A program made the translations under genes and the position numbers. The notes below the pieces were generated by a model. That model had not been told where the DNA came from. It searched no databases and saw only the letters and a list, made by a program, of their open reading frames with translations. This document shows positions 37,001-49,137 of a stretch of DNA of 64,000 bases, piece by piece. Numbering within the stretch: position 1 is the first letter of the stretch; every line of letters starts with the position of its first letter. Origin of the DNA: Cenococcum geophilum 1.58 (Eukaryota > Ascomycota > Dothideomycetes > Gloniales > Gloniaceae); the NCBI GenBank assembly GCA_001692895.1, contig KV748207.1, positions 930,001 to 994,000 on the forward strand, given 5' to 3'.

Positions 37001-38180
37001 AAGAGAGAATGAAAAAGTACTATAATACTAAGAGATCTAAGGGACCAGATCTTAAGGAGGGAGATAAAGTATGGCTACTATATAAAATTTTTAAAAGTCG
37101 ATAACTAAGTAAGAAATTGGATTACGTTAGACTAGGACCTTTTAAAATTATATAAAGGATTTTACTGGTTACGTTTAAGTTAAACCTACTAGCTAAAATA
37201 AAGATCTACCCTATATAGCATATTATAATGCTAGAGCTAGTATATAGGAATATTAAGCCACTGGTTTATAAAGCAGACATATATAGAGGATAAGAAGAAG
37301 ACAAATAGTAAGTATTAAAGATTGTTAATTATAAGAACATTAACGACAAGATATAGTATAAGGTTAAGTGGATAGGCTATACTAAGACTACCTAGGAGCT
37401 ATTAGAGAATTTAAAAAACGCTATAAGAAAGGTATAGGAGTATTAAAAGAGATTAGGTTAGGCAGCATTAATAAAGAAAAATTGCCAAAGAATAAGTTAC
37501 CTAAGGGGGACCTAAGAAGAGTAGTTGCTAAACTACTTAGATTTATTTCCTTCTTTATTAAAAGAGAATCCGTTTTTTTATTACTTAGTTCCTATAGACC
37601 TTATTTTATAAGTTTCTACTTCTTAAAACAAACCTTCTTATAAACCTTTTTAAGATAAAGTAGACGAGTAAATACCGTAATTTAAATATTTAGGGCCTTT
37701 TATTCCGTATTACGGGAACGTTTTAACTTAGTAAGGGCTTACAATAGTTTACTATCCAGCTATATAGCAGCAGATTAAACACAAAACCCTAAGACAAATT
37801 AATTAGGGAACTAGATGACTATTAAGAGTAATAGGTCGCGTATATTTAGCATTAGAAGTAAAGTAAACGTCATAAGATAAACAAATATTTACTTTAATAT
37901 ACTCTAAGTAAAAAAAAGGTTGTTATAAAGATAGGTTCGCTAATATAACATAAACTAACCCCTTTTTTAAACAACAAGAATATAAAGACGGTATAATCTC
38001 ACTAAGAAATAATATTACAGCAATAGTGTGAGTATAACGTTGGGCGTATAAAGAAGAAATTGCTTTAGGTATAATAAGCAATAATATTAACTAAATTAAT
38101 TAAATAGATATTATACCTTTAGTAAACGACTTAAAGATATTTTAAATCTTTAAGGATAAAGATAAAGAGGAGGGAGATGG

Positions 38181-38605
38181 TATTACGGACGCTCTAAGTA
38201 TAATATTATAACTACTTAGAGAAAAGACAAAAGAAGCTAGTTAGTTAATTTAGGCACGGTCTAGAATAGAGCCGATAGAACTATATAACGAGGAATAGTA
38301 ACTAAGGTTATATAATATACTACGTATTAAATAAGAGGAATAAAAGGAACTTATGTACCTTATATATAAGACGTATATTACGTATAAGAAGGATTTTATA
38401 GGAGTACGGTTGTGTATTTAAGGACCCTTAGTCCCTACCTAGATAGTTCCTTCCTTATAGTAATTCTCAGAATATAATTAGAGTTAATCTATTGGGCAAC
38501 CACTCCACTAGTTATTATTACGTTGTTGACTTTTATACTTGCATTTCCTACACACCTAGCCCATTAACGAACCTATCGTAGTTCTTGCTACAAGGTTCCG
38601 TTACA
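38181..38605 (+). repeat. 3' LTR of the Gypsy element
   Basis: 425-bp partner of 30655-31079, ending TCCGTTACA and followed directly by the target duplication CGCAG. Confidence 0.9.
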
Positions 38606-38930
38606 CGCAGCTATTACACTATAGACGCCCTTCCGAAACGCCAGCCTACATTAGCACCAGCCTTATCGGCACTAGCCTTATCGGCACCAATCTTAACGTC
38701 TCCACGTCGCCAAATTTAATGTCTTAACGTTACCAGATATAACGTCTTAACGTCACCAAAGTTACTAAGTAACTACCTCTAGATCTACCTTAATTACAGC
38801 TTATATGGCTATAGCCTAAATAACTACCTTAAACATAGATTAAATATCTACCTCAACTATAGATTAAAAAAATCTACCGCGAGCATAGATTAATTAACTG
38901 CCTTAAATGCAGATTAAATTACTACACCTC

Positions 38931-39060
38931 TTTAAATACAGTCTCCTAAGAGGCTAGGGAGGACGCCTTTTTGAATATAGTCTTCTAAGAGGCTAGGGAG
39001 GACATTTTTTTTAAAATATAGTCTCCTAAAAGGCTATAGAGGATATCTCTTTAAATATAG
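38931..39060 (+). repeat. About 40-bp tandem repeat inside the TRIM-like element
   Basis: Units starting near 38931, 38971, 39011 and 39051 share TTTAAATAnAGTCTCCTAAG and AGGCTAGGGAGGA. The last unit is partial. Confidence 0.8.
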
Positions 39061-39151
39061 CTCTATGTCCAGAGATATAAAGCTAGGGAGTACAGTTTCT
39101 GCCTTTATTTTTCTTTCTACAGCTTTAACTACACCGTTAAATCTGGGGGGG

Positions 39152-39347
39152 TGTATAACCGACTACCGGACCTTACATATTACCCTGTTTTACCTACGTT
39201 AGCACTACCCTTATATATCTTGGATACGTTTAATATAAGTTATAGGTTCCGGAGTTAGGGGTCTACTTTTATATATTTATACCACTTGATTTCCATAGAT
39301 TTACAATTAAGTTACTTATTCAATTCCCATATACTATAAAGCTTACA
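39152..39347 (+). repeat. 3' LTR of the TRIM-like element
   Basis: 196-bp partner of 29756-29949, preceded by a short purine tract (G7) and followed by the target duplication CTAAG. Confidence 0.88.
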
Positions 39348-40340
39348 CTAAGCGATATATGCGAAACCTATCTCCGTAGCAATTTCTAAAGCATATTAAA
39401 GATATCTGTATAGCGGCTTTTTTAAAAGATATATGCCGCGATGTAAATTAGCGCACGTCTAATTATTTAGAGCTATTTGCTAACGTACGTTAGCTAGTAA
39501 TAACGTCGTCCTCTACGAATATATTAAGCTTTACCGCTAATAACTATAATATAGAGTTCTTTAATTATATCCGGTTCCTATAGGTTATTAATACTTATAA
39601 GCTTCTAAAATACGCTATTAAGTATGCGGATATCGGACTACTAAAGTATATAATCACCCGCCTTTGCTTATACTTTGCTAAAAGCTTATTAAAGAACTAT
39701 ATATATAATATGCTAATCCTATAGCAACTAGTTAGAATAAGCGCTTACGATTTAGTGCTTTAACGGGCTATCCTTATTAATAGTTTAGTTAACCTCCGAG
39801 GGCGGCTAGATAGCTTTTTTAAGACGGATCGCCTTAATAAACTACTAAATCTTTAACTTAAGGAGTTAATCTGGACGTATAGGAATTCGACGTTTGGTAT
39901 AAACGAGCTATTTAAGTAGAGTATTCTTATAATAAGTTACACTAGTATACTCCGCGATATTTTTAAGCGTGTATTTAGCAAGCGTATAAATAGCGAATAT
40001 ATAACTAAGTCTCCAGCACTAGATATCCGCTATCTTATAGATTAGATTAGGAAGGATTTAATTATATAATATACGCGGCGCTTAGTGGATTTTAAGGCTC
40101 CTTCGCTTTTATAGCGTAGATATAAAAAACTCGTAAAGGACGGCGTAAATATATTTAACGCCTTTCTATTAACTGCAGCTAGTTTACTATTTAATCCCCT
40201 TATATATAGCTTTAGTGACGCTAATAAGAATATAGAGGTACTAAGAGAAGCTACTAAATATATTTATATGGTTTGTTGTCTTAATGTTATACCTATACCT
40301 CTGCTAATATGTATAATAGTTAGTATATAAGTTACTTAAT

Positions 40341-40705
40341 AAATGCTAAAAGCAATAGTAATATATTGTTTTAATTGCGGATATACTTTTATTGTGCGTT
40401 AGTGTGTATAGGATATTAGGTTTAAGGCACCTACTATTCTTTAACTTAGATTAAAGCGGCTTTTATAGGGCGGTATTACTAATTTTAATATACGGATGTC
40501 TTATATTAGTAGTTTACTATATAACCCTTATAAGGACGGATTTAATAAGGCTATAGATAATATGCTGGAAGACTTTTAAATACTAGAGCTTATAGTACGT
40601 TTCCGTCTTAATATATTAAGCGAGTTCTTTTTATTAATATTAATTCTAGCTAGTATATAATCTTCTTAGTACGTAGTATATAACGTAGTAGTTAGCCGTT
40701 TTATA
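40341..40705. other. Unassigned RIP-mutated sequence
   Basis: AT-rich sequence between the last DUF6589-like segment and the first tandem unit. It may be the 3' end of the DUF6589-type element; no motif is recognised. Confidence 0.35.
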
Positions 40706-42657
40706 GTGCAGATATATAAATATCTTTATTTTAGCTTGTGCGGATATCTTTACCTTAGCTTATACAGATATTATAATATTAATTAAGTATATCTATTAAA
40801 TATAAGGCGGAGACTTAATTTCTATATATATAGTAGTAAAAAGGTAAGAGCTACTATTTTATTATTATAAACCTGTAATAATAGCTAACCCGTAGCAACA
40901 GCTAATTTATATTTACTTATTTAATATCCGGTAGCCTAGTATTGCGTATAAGTGTAATAATACTACGCCTTAGGAATATAAGCTTATCCTTTATCTTACT
41001 TAGAGAATCTCTAAACTTATTTAACTAGCGATCTATAGCTTAAACATCTTTCGCTATATTAGTTACCTATTTATAAACTATATTAATGCGCGCAGAAATA
41101 GTAATTACTAAATACACCCCAACAAATTCCGTGCTAGTGGAAGTAGTAGCAGTAATAGCAGCACCTAGCGTGCTAGTAATTGGGAAAAGAGGTAGAGAAG
41201 CAGCGGCAGAGTAGGTACCTCTACGGCCGCGCGTACTACTGCGAGTAGGAGTCTTAATAAGGGGGGAGGTCTTAGTAGGGGGGAGAGGCGTAGTAGCGCG
41301 GGCGGGGATAGTATGAGTATAAAGCTATACGGATATTAGTAATATCCGTATTATTAAGATGCGGATATTATACCTTCTTAGTAGGTATTCCAGCCGGGCT
41401 ACTAGCAGAAGCTAATTACGTATATTTTTTGCGCTAAGGTATAACCGGCTCCAGATTTAGTAAGCTTTTCTATATACGTATTAGCTAATAGAATAATAGT
41501 ATACTATTAGCGTATACCGTTCCATATAACCTACTACTAAAATAATATTTTAAGCACGCACCTCTAAAATAAGGCCTAGAGTTCTGCTTATAAACGCAAT
41601 ATTTATAGCTATACTTCTCATATAGAGCGCATAATAGATTACGCAGCTTACTAAAGCTACCCTTAATATTCTAAACGTGTGTTAATATCCGCTAGCGACT
41701 TTCCTTTATACTTTCCTAAACACTAGCTTTTAGAGTATACTATTTATTCGCTAACAGCACTTAGATAGGAAGGCGCTTATTTATATTAGGAGTACTATAG
41801 AGATTATAAGAGCTGCGGAGATTGCGAGGGCTGCGGAGATTATAAGAGTTAGCGTCATTAAGGTCTTTATCTTTATTACTATCTAAAGGAACCTTATATA
41901 TAGTATTTAGGTCATTATAAAAGGTAAATTAGTAGATAAGACGCTAAAATAGTATAACTAATATATACGATTTAATAGCTATTTTAAGCTTTATATTTAT
42001 ATTAGTAGCCTTCCTAGCCTACTTTTTAAGAAAAGAAGATAAACGAGCCTTATTAAGCCTCTTTTTAGAAGTATTAGGCGGCGGCAGTAGGGAGGCAGAT
42101 AGTGAAGTAGTAGATAGTAAAGTAGCCTATAGCAAAAATATAGGCAGCGGAAAGGCATCCAGTAAAAAGGTAAGCGGGTTTTTAGCGGATTTCACTCTAT
42201 CCTTATTATTGTCGTCTACTAAACCTTATAAAGAGCGCTTCGGTATATATTTCCTAAAATTATATTAGTTATAGGCATAATTTAATATTAGAAAGCTTAC
42301 TCTTTAGGAATAAAATCTAAAGGCTTAGTAAGAGCAGCTATAGCGTGCTTAATAGTATTAAACTCCTTATTATTAACGTCGCGTATATTAAGTTCCTTAA
42401 CCGCTTAGTTACTATTATTCGCATTAATATCGTTTATAGATGTAAATATAGGCATTATAGATAGTAGTATTCTAAAGAACAGTATATAAAACAATAATAA
42501 TAAAGTTCGCGATGCGGTGCTATAAGGTGGAAGGTTAGTAGAGGAAGAAGAGGTACAGAGGTTAATTAAAGGTAAATATCTACGCTACTAATTTTATTAA
42601 ATTAGCTTACTAACAAATAATCGCTGCTATAGTAACTTACTTTAGTAAATATTAACG
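40706..42657. repeat. 1.95-kb tandem unit, copy 1
   Basis: The segment starts GTGCAGATATATAAATATC and ends with TTAGTAAATATTAAC-type sequence; its sequence recurs directly downstream from 42658. The minus strand holds long stretches of protein-like sequence, for example at 41400-41800, where NSRPYFRGACLKYYFSSRLYG-like runs appear. An enclosed GCGG/GTAG-rich segment (42050-42150) is internally repetitive. I do not recognise the family. It is RIP-mutated and not open across its length. Confidence 0.7.
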
Positions 42658-43135
42658 GTGCGGATATATAAATATCTTTATCTTAGCTTATGCGGATATC
42701 CTTATCCTAGCCTATATAGATATTATAATATTAATTAAGTATATCTATTAAATATAAGGCAGAGACTTAATTCCTATATACATAGTAGCAGAGAGGTAAG
42801 AGTTACTATTTTATTACTCTAAACCCGTAATAATAGCTAACCTATATCTACTTAAATTCTATATCTAGTAACCTAGCGTTACGTATAAGTATAGTAATAC
42901 CACACCCTATAAACGCAAGTTTATTCTTTATCTTACTTAGAGAATCTTTAAGCTTACTTAACTGGCGATTTATAGCCTGAGTATCTTTTGCTATCTTAGT
43001 TACTCGTTTATAAACTATATTAATACGCGCAGAAATAGTAATTGCTAAATATGCTCTAATATTTTCTATAGTAGCGGGAGCGGCAGTAGTACCGGAGGCA
43101 GTATTACGCGTACTAGGAATTAGTAAAAGAGTAGG

Positions 43136-43326
43136 TGTCGGGAATAAGGCAATTTGCCGTTACGTGCGACAAATTGCCGTCACGTGTCGTCACGTGTTGC
43201 CGCGGCACTAGCGTGGTAAGGAACCTTAAGTTCCTTACCCTCCCCCTTTCTAAGAAGTATTATATAATAATAACCATTATACTATCTATAAACCGTAGCT
43301 ATATGATATTACCTTATAATCTAACA
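43136..43326 (+). repeat. 5' LTR, first Copia copy
   Basis: 191 bp, TGTCGGGAATAAGG... to ...TCTAACA. The first 125 bp keep CpA-containing words such as TCACGTG and GGCACTAGC. It holds a perfect hairpin AAGGAAC-CTTAA-GTTCCTT at 43218-43236. Confidence 0.93.
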
Positions 43327-46300
43327 CTAATTAGTGGTTAACTTTATAGTTATACTATAGAACAGCTAGGTATTTACTAAGAAGAGATAAGCTACTATAC
43401 TAGTGCTACTCGTGCTAAGGGAAGCTGTCTTTTAAGCTTAGAACTGGTCCTAAACCTTAAATAGAACTCTTATATAAATCTAAGGATTTAAAAGGCTAGA
43501 ACTGGTCCTAAGCCTTCCCTAGATTATAGATTCTTACGTCTATTACGCAGAATAATACGCTTTATAAGTCTTTGCGATTTAAGGCTAAAACTAGTCCTAA
43601 GCCCTATAATTGCAAATATATATTATAAACGCGTACTAAATAATAATCCCTACACTACTAATATCCCCTTCCTTTAAAGATATAACTATGGCTACTCTAA
43701 ACAACTGGAGAGACTCCTTACTACTAGGGGTAGCTATATACGCGAAATTTATCAATAAAGATTGGGATATATTTACCTTTAATGCAATAACCTATACCAT
43801 AAAATAAGTTAATAGCTTTCTCCTATACTATATTTTATTTTACTAAGATAGCTATTACGCCGATTTATAGTTATAGGAATACTTTAGGGAGGATTTTATA
43901 GGATAGACTACTAATACCTGGGCACTTAGCAATATTAATATTATTTAGGATTTTTAAGACTCCCTCTAAAGGAATAGGGTATATATTGTTAAGGATAGTA
44001 ACCTAATTACTAGTAATATTTACGCCGTTTTTACTAGTATAGAAGAACTAGTATAGACGGAAGCTAAGATTATACATTAACTACGGAAACCTAAAACTAA
44101 CCTATATTCTTTAGAAGGCAACTTTAATTTGGAATAAAACCCCTAGAACACTACTCTCTTACCTAAAAGTGCTCTCTTACCTAGAGGTGCTTTTCCTCTA
44201 CCTTTACTACCTTTAACTTCTCTATTCTAGCTAACTAATAAGCCTTTATTTTAAGAAGTTATAAATCTAATAAAGGTATATTTAGACAAAGAGAAGAAGT
44301 TTAGAGGAGAATTATATAATATGCTTAGAGTAAAACTATAGGTCTTTTATAACTGTTACAATAAAGTTAGAATTTAACGCCATTAGTTCTATTATACTTT
44401 TTCTGTTATATTAAAGGGACGGGCGGCGATATTTTATTATAACTATATTATAGGTAAAAACTATAGCTTTAATATAATGCTTTAGCTTACTAGAGCCTAC
44501 TTTAAAACTAATAAGAACCGCTAATTTTATATATTTAAATGGCGGGAAACTATATTCTAGAGAGTTATCGCTTCTAACCTAATAATAACTTACCTAGAGT
44601 ATCTTTAACTACTCTTTAATAAACTCTAGAAAATCTAATATGGTTTTATTAAAACCTACTAAAATAAGAATAGTTTAAGGGACTAGGTTATTTTAGCCTG
44701 CTATAACGTTCCTAAGTATAACTTAGCGCTATATAAACCTATAGATATATTTAAAGGAGTATATACTAAACTACGCTCTACTATAGGTACTATAATACAA
44801 ATACAAGAATCCTAATAATTCTATGCTAAAAACCCTATTTAAACCGGAATTCTAGACTAATATAATTATAACTGGACTAATTAAATATATAGTGGCCGGA
44901 GTAAAGAATACGGCAGAGGGTATAATTAACGTTAACTATAAAGTAATTATAGAGGTCTTTATAGAGGTTTATTTCGGAGCAACCGTTAAAAAAAGTGCTA
45001 CGTTTATAAGAAGCCAAATTGCTAGTTAACTAGGCACTCTCTTAATAAGCGAAAGAAGGTATATAATAAGTTTCGACAAAGTATAAGAAATATTAGAAAT
45101 TATAAGGTCACTACGGCCTACTTCTAAAGCTTTTTAGTTTAATATAAAGGCGCAAAAGACCTTAAGGATAAGGTTGACGAGGCCGAACAGCTTCTTATAG
45201 ATATGGAAATTAAGGACTACTCTTCCGACTAATACTTTACTAAGTATAGTAAGGTAAATGGCATATAAACTGTCGCTATCCTTAATAACCAATCTATATT
45301 CTATTCTATTATAAAGTTAGATATCTTTAATAAGCTAAAGGAAAGTTCCGCGTTCTCCTTTAATAACAAATACTCGGCGAACGTCTTCTATAGTATTATG
45401 CTAGATACTAGAGCCGTAGGAGTATCTATAGTAGGAGAACCTTAAGTTTAAGCTCTTTAGCAGCTTAATAGCTCTATTTAAATTAATTAATTAACGGCAG
45501 GCTAATATATAATTTGCTTCGGTAAGGGTACTATAACCTCTTTTAGCATAATTAAGGTCCAAACCCTATTAGGATATATTACCTTCTATATTATTCTTAT
45601 AAACACCCTATTCCTATTCTATATCTAAGATATAGATAAATTAGGCGTTAAGCTTAATAACCTTAAGAATATACTTATTTAGGGAGATAATTAGGTACCC
45701 GTTATACGCAAGTAGGGTTATCCTTAGTTATTCCTCTAATAACTAGAAAGGAGCGTTGCTTAAAGTTACTTAACTAAGTTAGAGCTACGTTAACTACACC
45801 GTTATTTTAGCTACCTATCCGTTTACTAACTGCTTAGGGTTCTTTAGCGAGTAGGTTATAAAGTTAAGGTTAAGGTAATTAAGCATCTTATAAAGTACTG
45901 CTATTACTACTAAATAAACTAGAAGTCCCCTGGCCGATTTAAGTTTACCCTTAAAGATAACTACAACTTTAACTTCTATATTATTATTAATGTTATATAT
46001 CTTAACGGTAAGCTAGTCCTCTAAGCTGTTAACTTATTAACTTTCTTCTAAGCCGCACGTTTCTTAAGGGATATATTAGCTAGAAATATATAGGATACCC
46101 TTTAATTATGCTAAATTAATATCTACTTAGGACCCCCTAATTAAATTATTTATAACGTAGGAAAGAACTTCTTATCTACGGAGTTTTAATAATAGGTAAA
46201 AGCAATGGCAATTAAGGTTAAGGAAGTCCCTATTAAGGCACATAATAGTATTAAAAAAGTGGAGCAATATTATACGCCATTGCGCCAAGTATATAAGATT

Positions 46301-48645
46301 ATTTCTTTAGAACTAAAGAACGCTAGCAAAAAAATTATCTTATAGATGGCTGTTAAGGCTGTTAACAATTCCGCTAGTCTAGATAGGCTTATACCCATAT
46401 TACTAGTCTTTAGCACCTACCCTTAAATAACTAATAATTCTCTACTATTTCCTTCTATTATATAATAAGCTAAGGCTATTCGCAAGGTAATAAAAGAGGT
46501 ACGATATCTCTACGCCACGCGCCAGGTTAACAACGCACTAGAAATAAGAAATGGCCTAAATACCTTAACTACGCTTAATCTGCCACTCTAATCTAAGGTA
46601 CGCGTATAGCGTAAAAAGGGAGGATAGTTAGGCTTATATAAACTTATTATAACTAATGGTTAAACTTATACTCTTTAGATGCCCTATAGACCTACTTAAT
46701 TCCGCTTAACCGCTGTTAAGCCTTATTATAGAAACAATAGTTCCGAGCCTTTATAGGATGCCCTAAAGGATACCCCGGAGGAGAACTAGGATACCCTAAA
46801 GGAGAATTATAATATTCTAGAGGAGAACTATAATACCCCAGAGGAGAACCACGATTAATGTGCTCTAGAAGGCAACTATAACTCTAATATAATTATAGCA
46901 AATACGCCGTAACTACGACGCGGTAGAGGCCGCCCGAAGGGATCACGAAATTGCTAACATCTTATTAATTTTAAAGAGTAATTTATTGCCGCCATTAAGA
47001 ATAGAGTTAAGTTATTAATAGCCTTTATAACAGCTAAAGAAAAGGCTAACCTTAAGCTTACAAAATAGCTTTAAAAGGAAGGTCGTATTATAACTCCAGG
47101 AGCTCCTTTCTAAGTATTTAATAAGTAGAAGATCAACGGTTTTATTACAAGAGGAGTTTTTAAATTTAAGAAGTATGACCTTACTAAGTTTAATGGAGTT
47201 CGTATCTTTAAGTTAAGAATGGTTAATAAGATTAAGGGTAAAGCTACTAACGCCCTATTTAAGAAATTAAGGCTTGTTATCTAAGGCTATAACGACAATA
47301 GTAAGGAGGTAATTCTTACGCAATCTCCTATAATTTAACGAGCTAGTTAGTAAGTTATTATTGCGCTAGCTTCCTCCTTAATAAAGAATGGAATAGCGGT
47401 TTATTTGCGAGATATTACTTAGGCCTATACCTAATTAGAGACGCACCTTTAGCGCTTAATACTGGCATACCTTCTAGAGTAAATTTACTACCAATATCCT
47501 GAAGATACGATTATGGTTATACTTTGGAATTGTAGAGGTAGGAACTTATTAGTGGGCTACCTATAGCAAGCACTATAAAGAGAAGCTTTTAATAACTACT
47601 TTTATATTTAATTTATGCTTCCTTATCACAACCACGGGAACCCTATTTAGAATCGTTGGTATATAAACTAATAATATAATTATCTTAGGAGACGACCAAT
47701 TCTCAGCTCTTAAAGAAGATAAGCTAGTAAAGGTAAATCTTATAGTAAAGCTAAAGGAAAAGCTTAATTTAACAATACTATTGCTCTTTAATAGATGTAT
47801 CCTCTCCCTAAATAAGGATTCTATTGCTTTACGCCAGAAGAGTTAAAGCAAGAAGATTAAAGTTATTAACGTTAATTCTCTAAAGTAAGGATATATAGAG
47901 TAACGCGCTCGCGAAGCTTATATTGCTTCTATCTATTAACCTAAGGCTTCCTTTAATCTCTTAGTTGCCGCTTAACACTAGGAACTAACTAAGGATGACG
48001 TCCTTAATCTAAATAAGCGCCTTTCCTAGCAAATAAGCTATCTTGATTAAGGACTACTCTATATACCTATTAATCTTCCTACTATTAAGCTCTTTGTATT
48101 TGTTAATAGATTGTTTATAAATAATAAAGATTTTAGCTTTTAGCTAGGATATAAGATTATTATTACAAATAAATCTACCAGAGAGAATAACTTTATAATT
48201 AACGGTAATCTTATCTATTAGAGCTTAACTAAGAGTAAGTACGTTACTTAAAGCATTCTAGCGTTAGAGATATACGGAATAGTTAGCGGAGTTAATACGG
48301 TAATTATAATCGGAACTACCCTTAAGATAATTATAGATCAACTTAAACTTTCTATTATCCCTATAATCGTATACACCGACTTATATTCCCTCTATAAGTA
48401 TTTAATTAAGCTTAGTACTATAAAGGAGAAGCGCCTTATAATTAATATTATGGCACTTTAGTAGTCCTATAAGCGACAAGAACTCTTTAAGATTTAATAG
48501 ATTAATGGCTAAGATAACCCAGTAGATGCGATAACAAAGGTAAACCTAAATAAGGCACTAGAGACATTTGTTAATATAAATACTCTACGTATATAAGTTA
48601 AAGGTTAGGTTAAAAGGGAGATTTAAAGAAGTTAAGATCTTATAG

Positions 48646-48668
48646 AACTTTAACCGCCGGTTAAAGTT
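48646..48668. repeat. Perfect palindrome in the 3' region of the first Copia copy
   Basis: AACTTTAACC (48646-48655) and GGTTAAAGTT (48659-48668) are perfectly complementary around a 3-nt loop. It lies downstream of the RNase H region and is absent from the related copy. Confidence 0.85.
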
Positions 48669-48767
48669 GTCTAATTAGTTAGATTTTTATTAAGAGCGCC
48701 GCGCCTAATTAATTTAGGTGGCGGTGTGGAGTTCTACCGATGCTATTTATTAAGCTAACTAATTAGG

Positions 48768-48792
48768 ATTTTCTATCCCCGGGATAGAAAAT
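48768..48792. repeat. Palindrome before the 3' LTR
   Basis: ATTTTCTATCCC (48768-48779) is the exact reverse complement of 48781-48792 around a single C. The related Copia copy has the same site near 56510 with a few mismatches. Confidence 0.85.
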
Positions 48793-48946
48793 TGCTATTG
48801 GCTCGCTTACTACTAGCGCCTTGGCGGCCTATACGTCTTCACGTTAACCCCTAATGCTCTTCCTCTTCTTCTTTTCCTTAGCTTAGTATCTTTATATTAT
48901 TGCGTTATTTATATATAGGTGGCAACTATAAAAGAAGAGTTGCCAG

Positions 48947-49137
48947 TGTCGGGAATAAGGTAATTTGCCGTTACGTGCGACAAATTGCCGTCACGTGTCG
49001 TCACGTGTTGCCGCGGCACTAGCGTGGTAAGGAACCTTAAGTTCCTTACCCTCCCCCTTTCTAAGAAGTATTATATAACAATAACCATCATACTATCTAC
49101 GAACCGTAGCTACGTGATATCACCTTATGATCTAATA
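48947..49137 (+). repeat. 3' LTR, first Copia copy
   Basis: 191-bp partner of 43136-43326 with the same hairpin at 49029-49047; followed by target duplication GTAGG. Confidence 0.93.

Larger units (their letters stand above)
30655..38605 (+). mobile_element. Ty3/Gypsy retrotransposon with chromodomain, decayed
   Basis: 7951 bp, inserted in the TRIM-like element, with 425-bp LTRs at 30655-31079 and 38181-38605 and a 5-bp target duplication CGCAG (30650-30654 and 38606-38610). Parts in order: gag beginning about 31124, zinc-knuckle region about 32130-32180, protease region about 34150-34450, reverse transcriptase about 34650-35300, RNase H about 35580-35850, integrase about 36180-36950 and a chromodomain about 37300-37450. 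Reverse transcriptase before integrase and the terminal chromodomain identify a fungal chromovirus-type Gypsy. It is broken, with very many breaks from RIP. The insertion target lies in one copy of a roughly 40-bp tandem repeat, seen on both sides as CTATAGACGCC-TTCCG. Confidence 0.9.
29756..39347 (+). mobile_element. TRIM-like non-autonomous LTR element, split by a Gypsy insertion
   Basis: The LTRs at 29756-29949 and 39152-39347 are 194 and 196 bp, start TGTA and end with TTACA-type sequence, and are flanked by a perfect 5-bp target duplication CTAAG (29751-29755 and 39348-39352). An A/G-rich tract ending in G7 precedes the 3' LTR. Without the inserted Gypsy element the whole is only about 1.6 kb, with about 1.25 kb of interior lacking any coding resemblance and rich in short repeats. 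This fits a terminal-repeat retrotransposon in miniature. The LTRs differ at about 14 sites, nearly all transitions, plus one 2-bp indel; RIP makes dating unreliable. Confidence 0.85.
28226..40340 (+). pseudogene. DUF6589-like fungal element protein, split by nested LTR elements
   Basis: Protein-like sequence runs at 28300-29750 and resumes at 39353-40340, with the LTR elements between. Recognisable pieces include NGFARLLSLYLQALNIKRY, GLIN-type loops, YNDFNY, FNSHTMGKILRG followed by PKGGLKQ-like sequence, and a GDQKTVKLIQLYKEE segment followed by W-LPI-LGLQY. This order resembles DUF6589 proteins, which are multicopy and element-associated in fungi. The family call is from memory of that domain and is moderate. 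The gene is RIP-mutated throughout with many stops on top of the insertion. The outer ends of the original element are not defined; the tandem repeat at 28116 and the inverted repeat at 27735 lie close to its left side. Confidence 0.55.
43136..49137 (+). mobile_element. Ty1/Copia retrotransposon (first of two related copies), decayed
   Basis: 6002 bp with 191-bp LTRs at 43136-43326 and 48947-49137 and a 5-bp target duplication GTAGG (43131-43135 and 49138-49142). Parts in order: gag (about 43690-45060, with a zinc-knuckle region near 44990), protease (about 45400), integrase (about 45720-46400), reverse transcriptase (about 46970-47950) and RNase H (about 48100-48560). A purine tract lies just before the 3' LTR. 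It is broken, with very many breaks. The LTRs differ at about ten sites, all transitions, nine of them in the last third. That pattern fits RIP better than clock-like decay, so no age is given. Confidence 0.92.

Noticed and set aside
43135-43341. 68-codon frame over the Copia 5' LTR
   Set aside because: It is the LTR itself; open only by chance.
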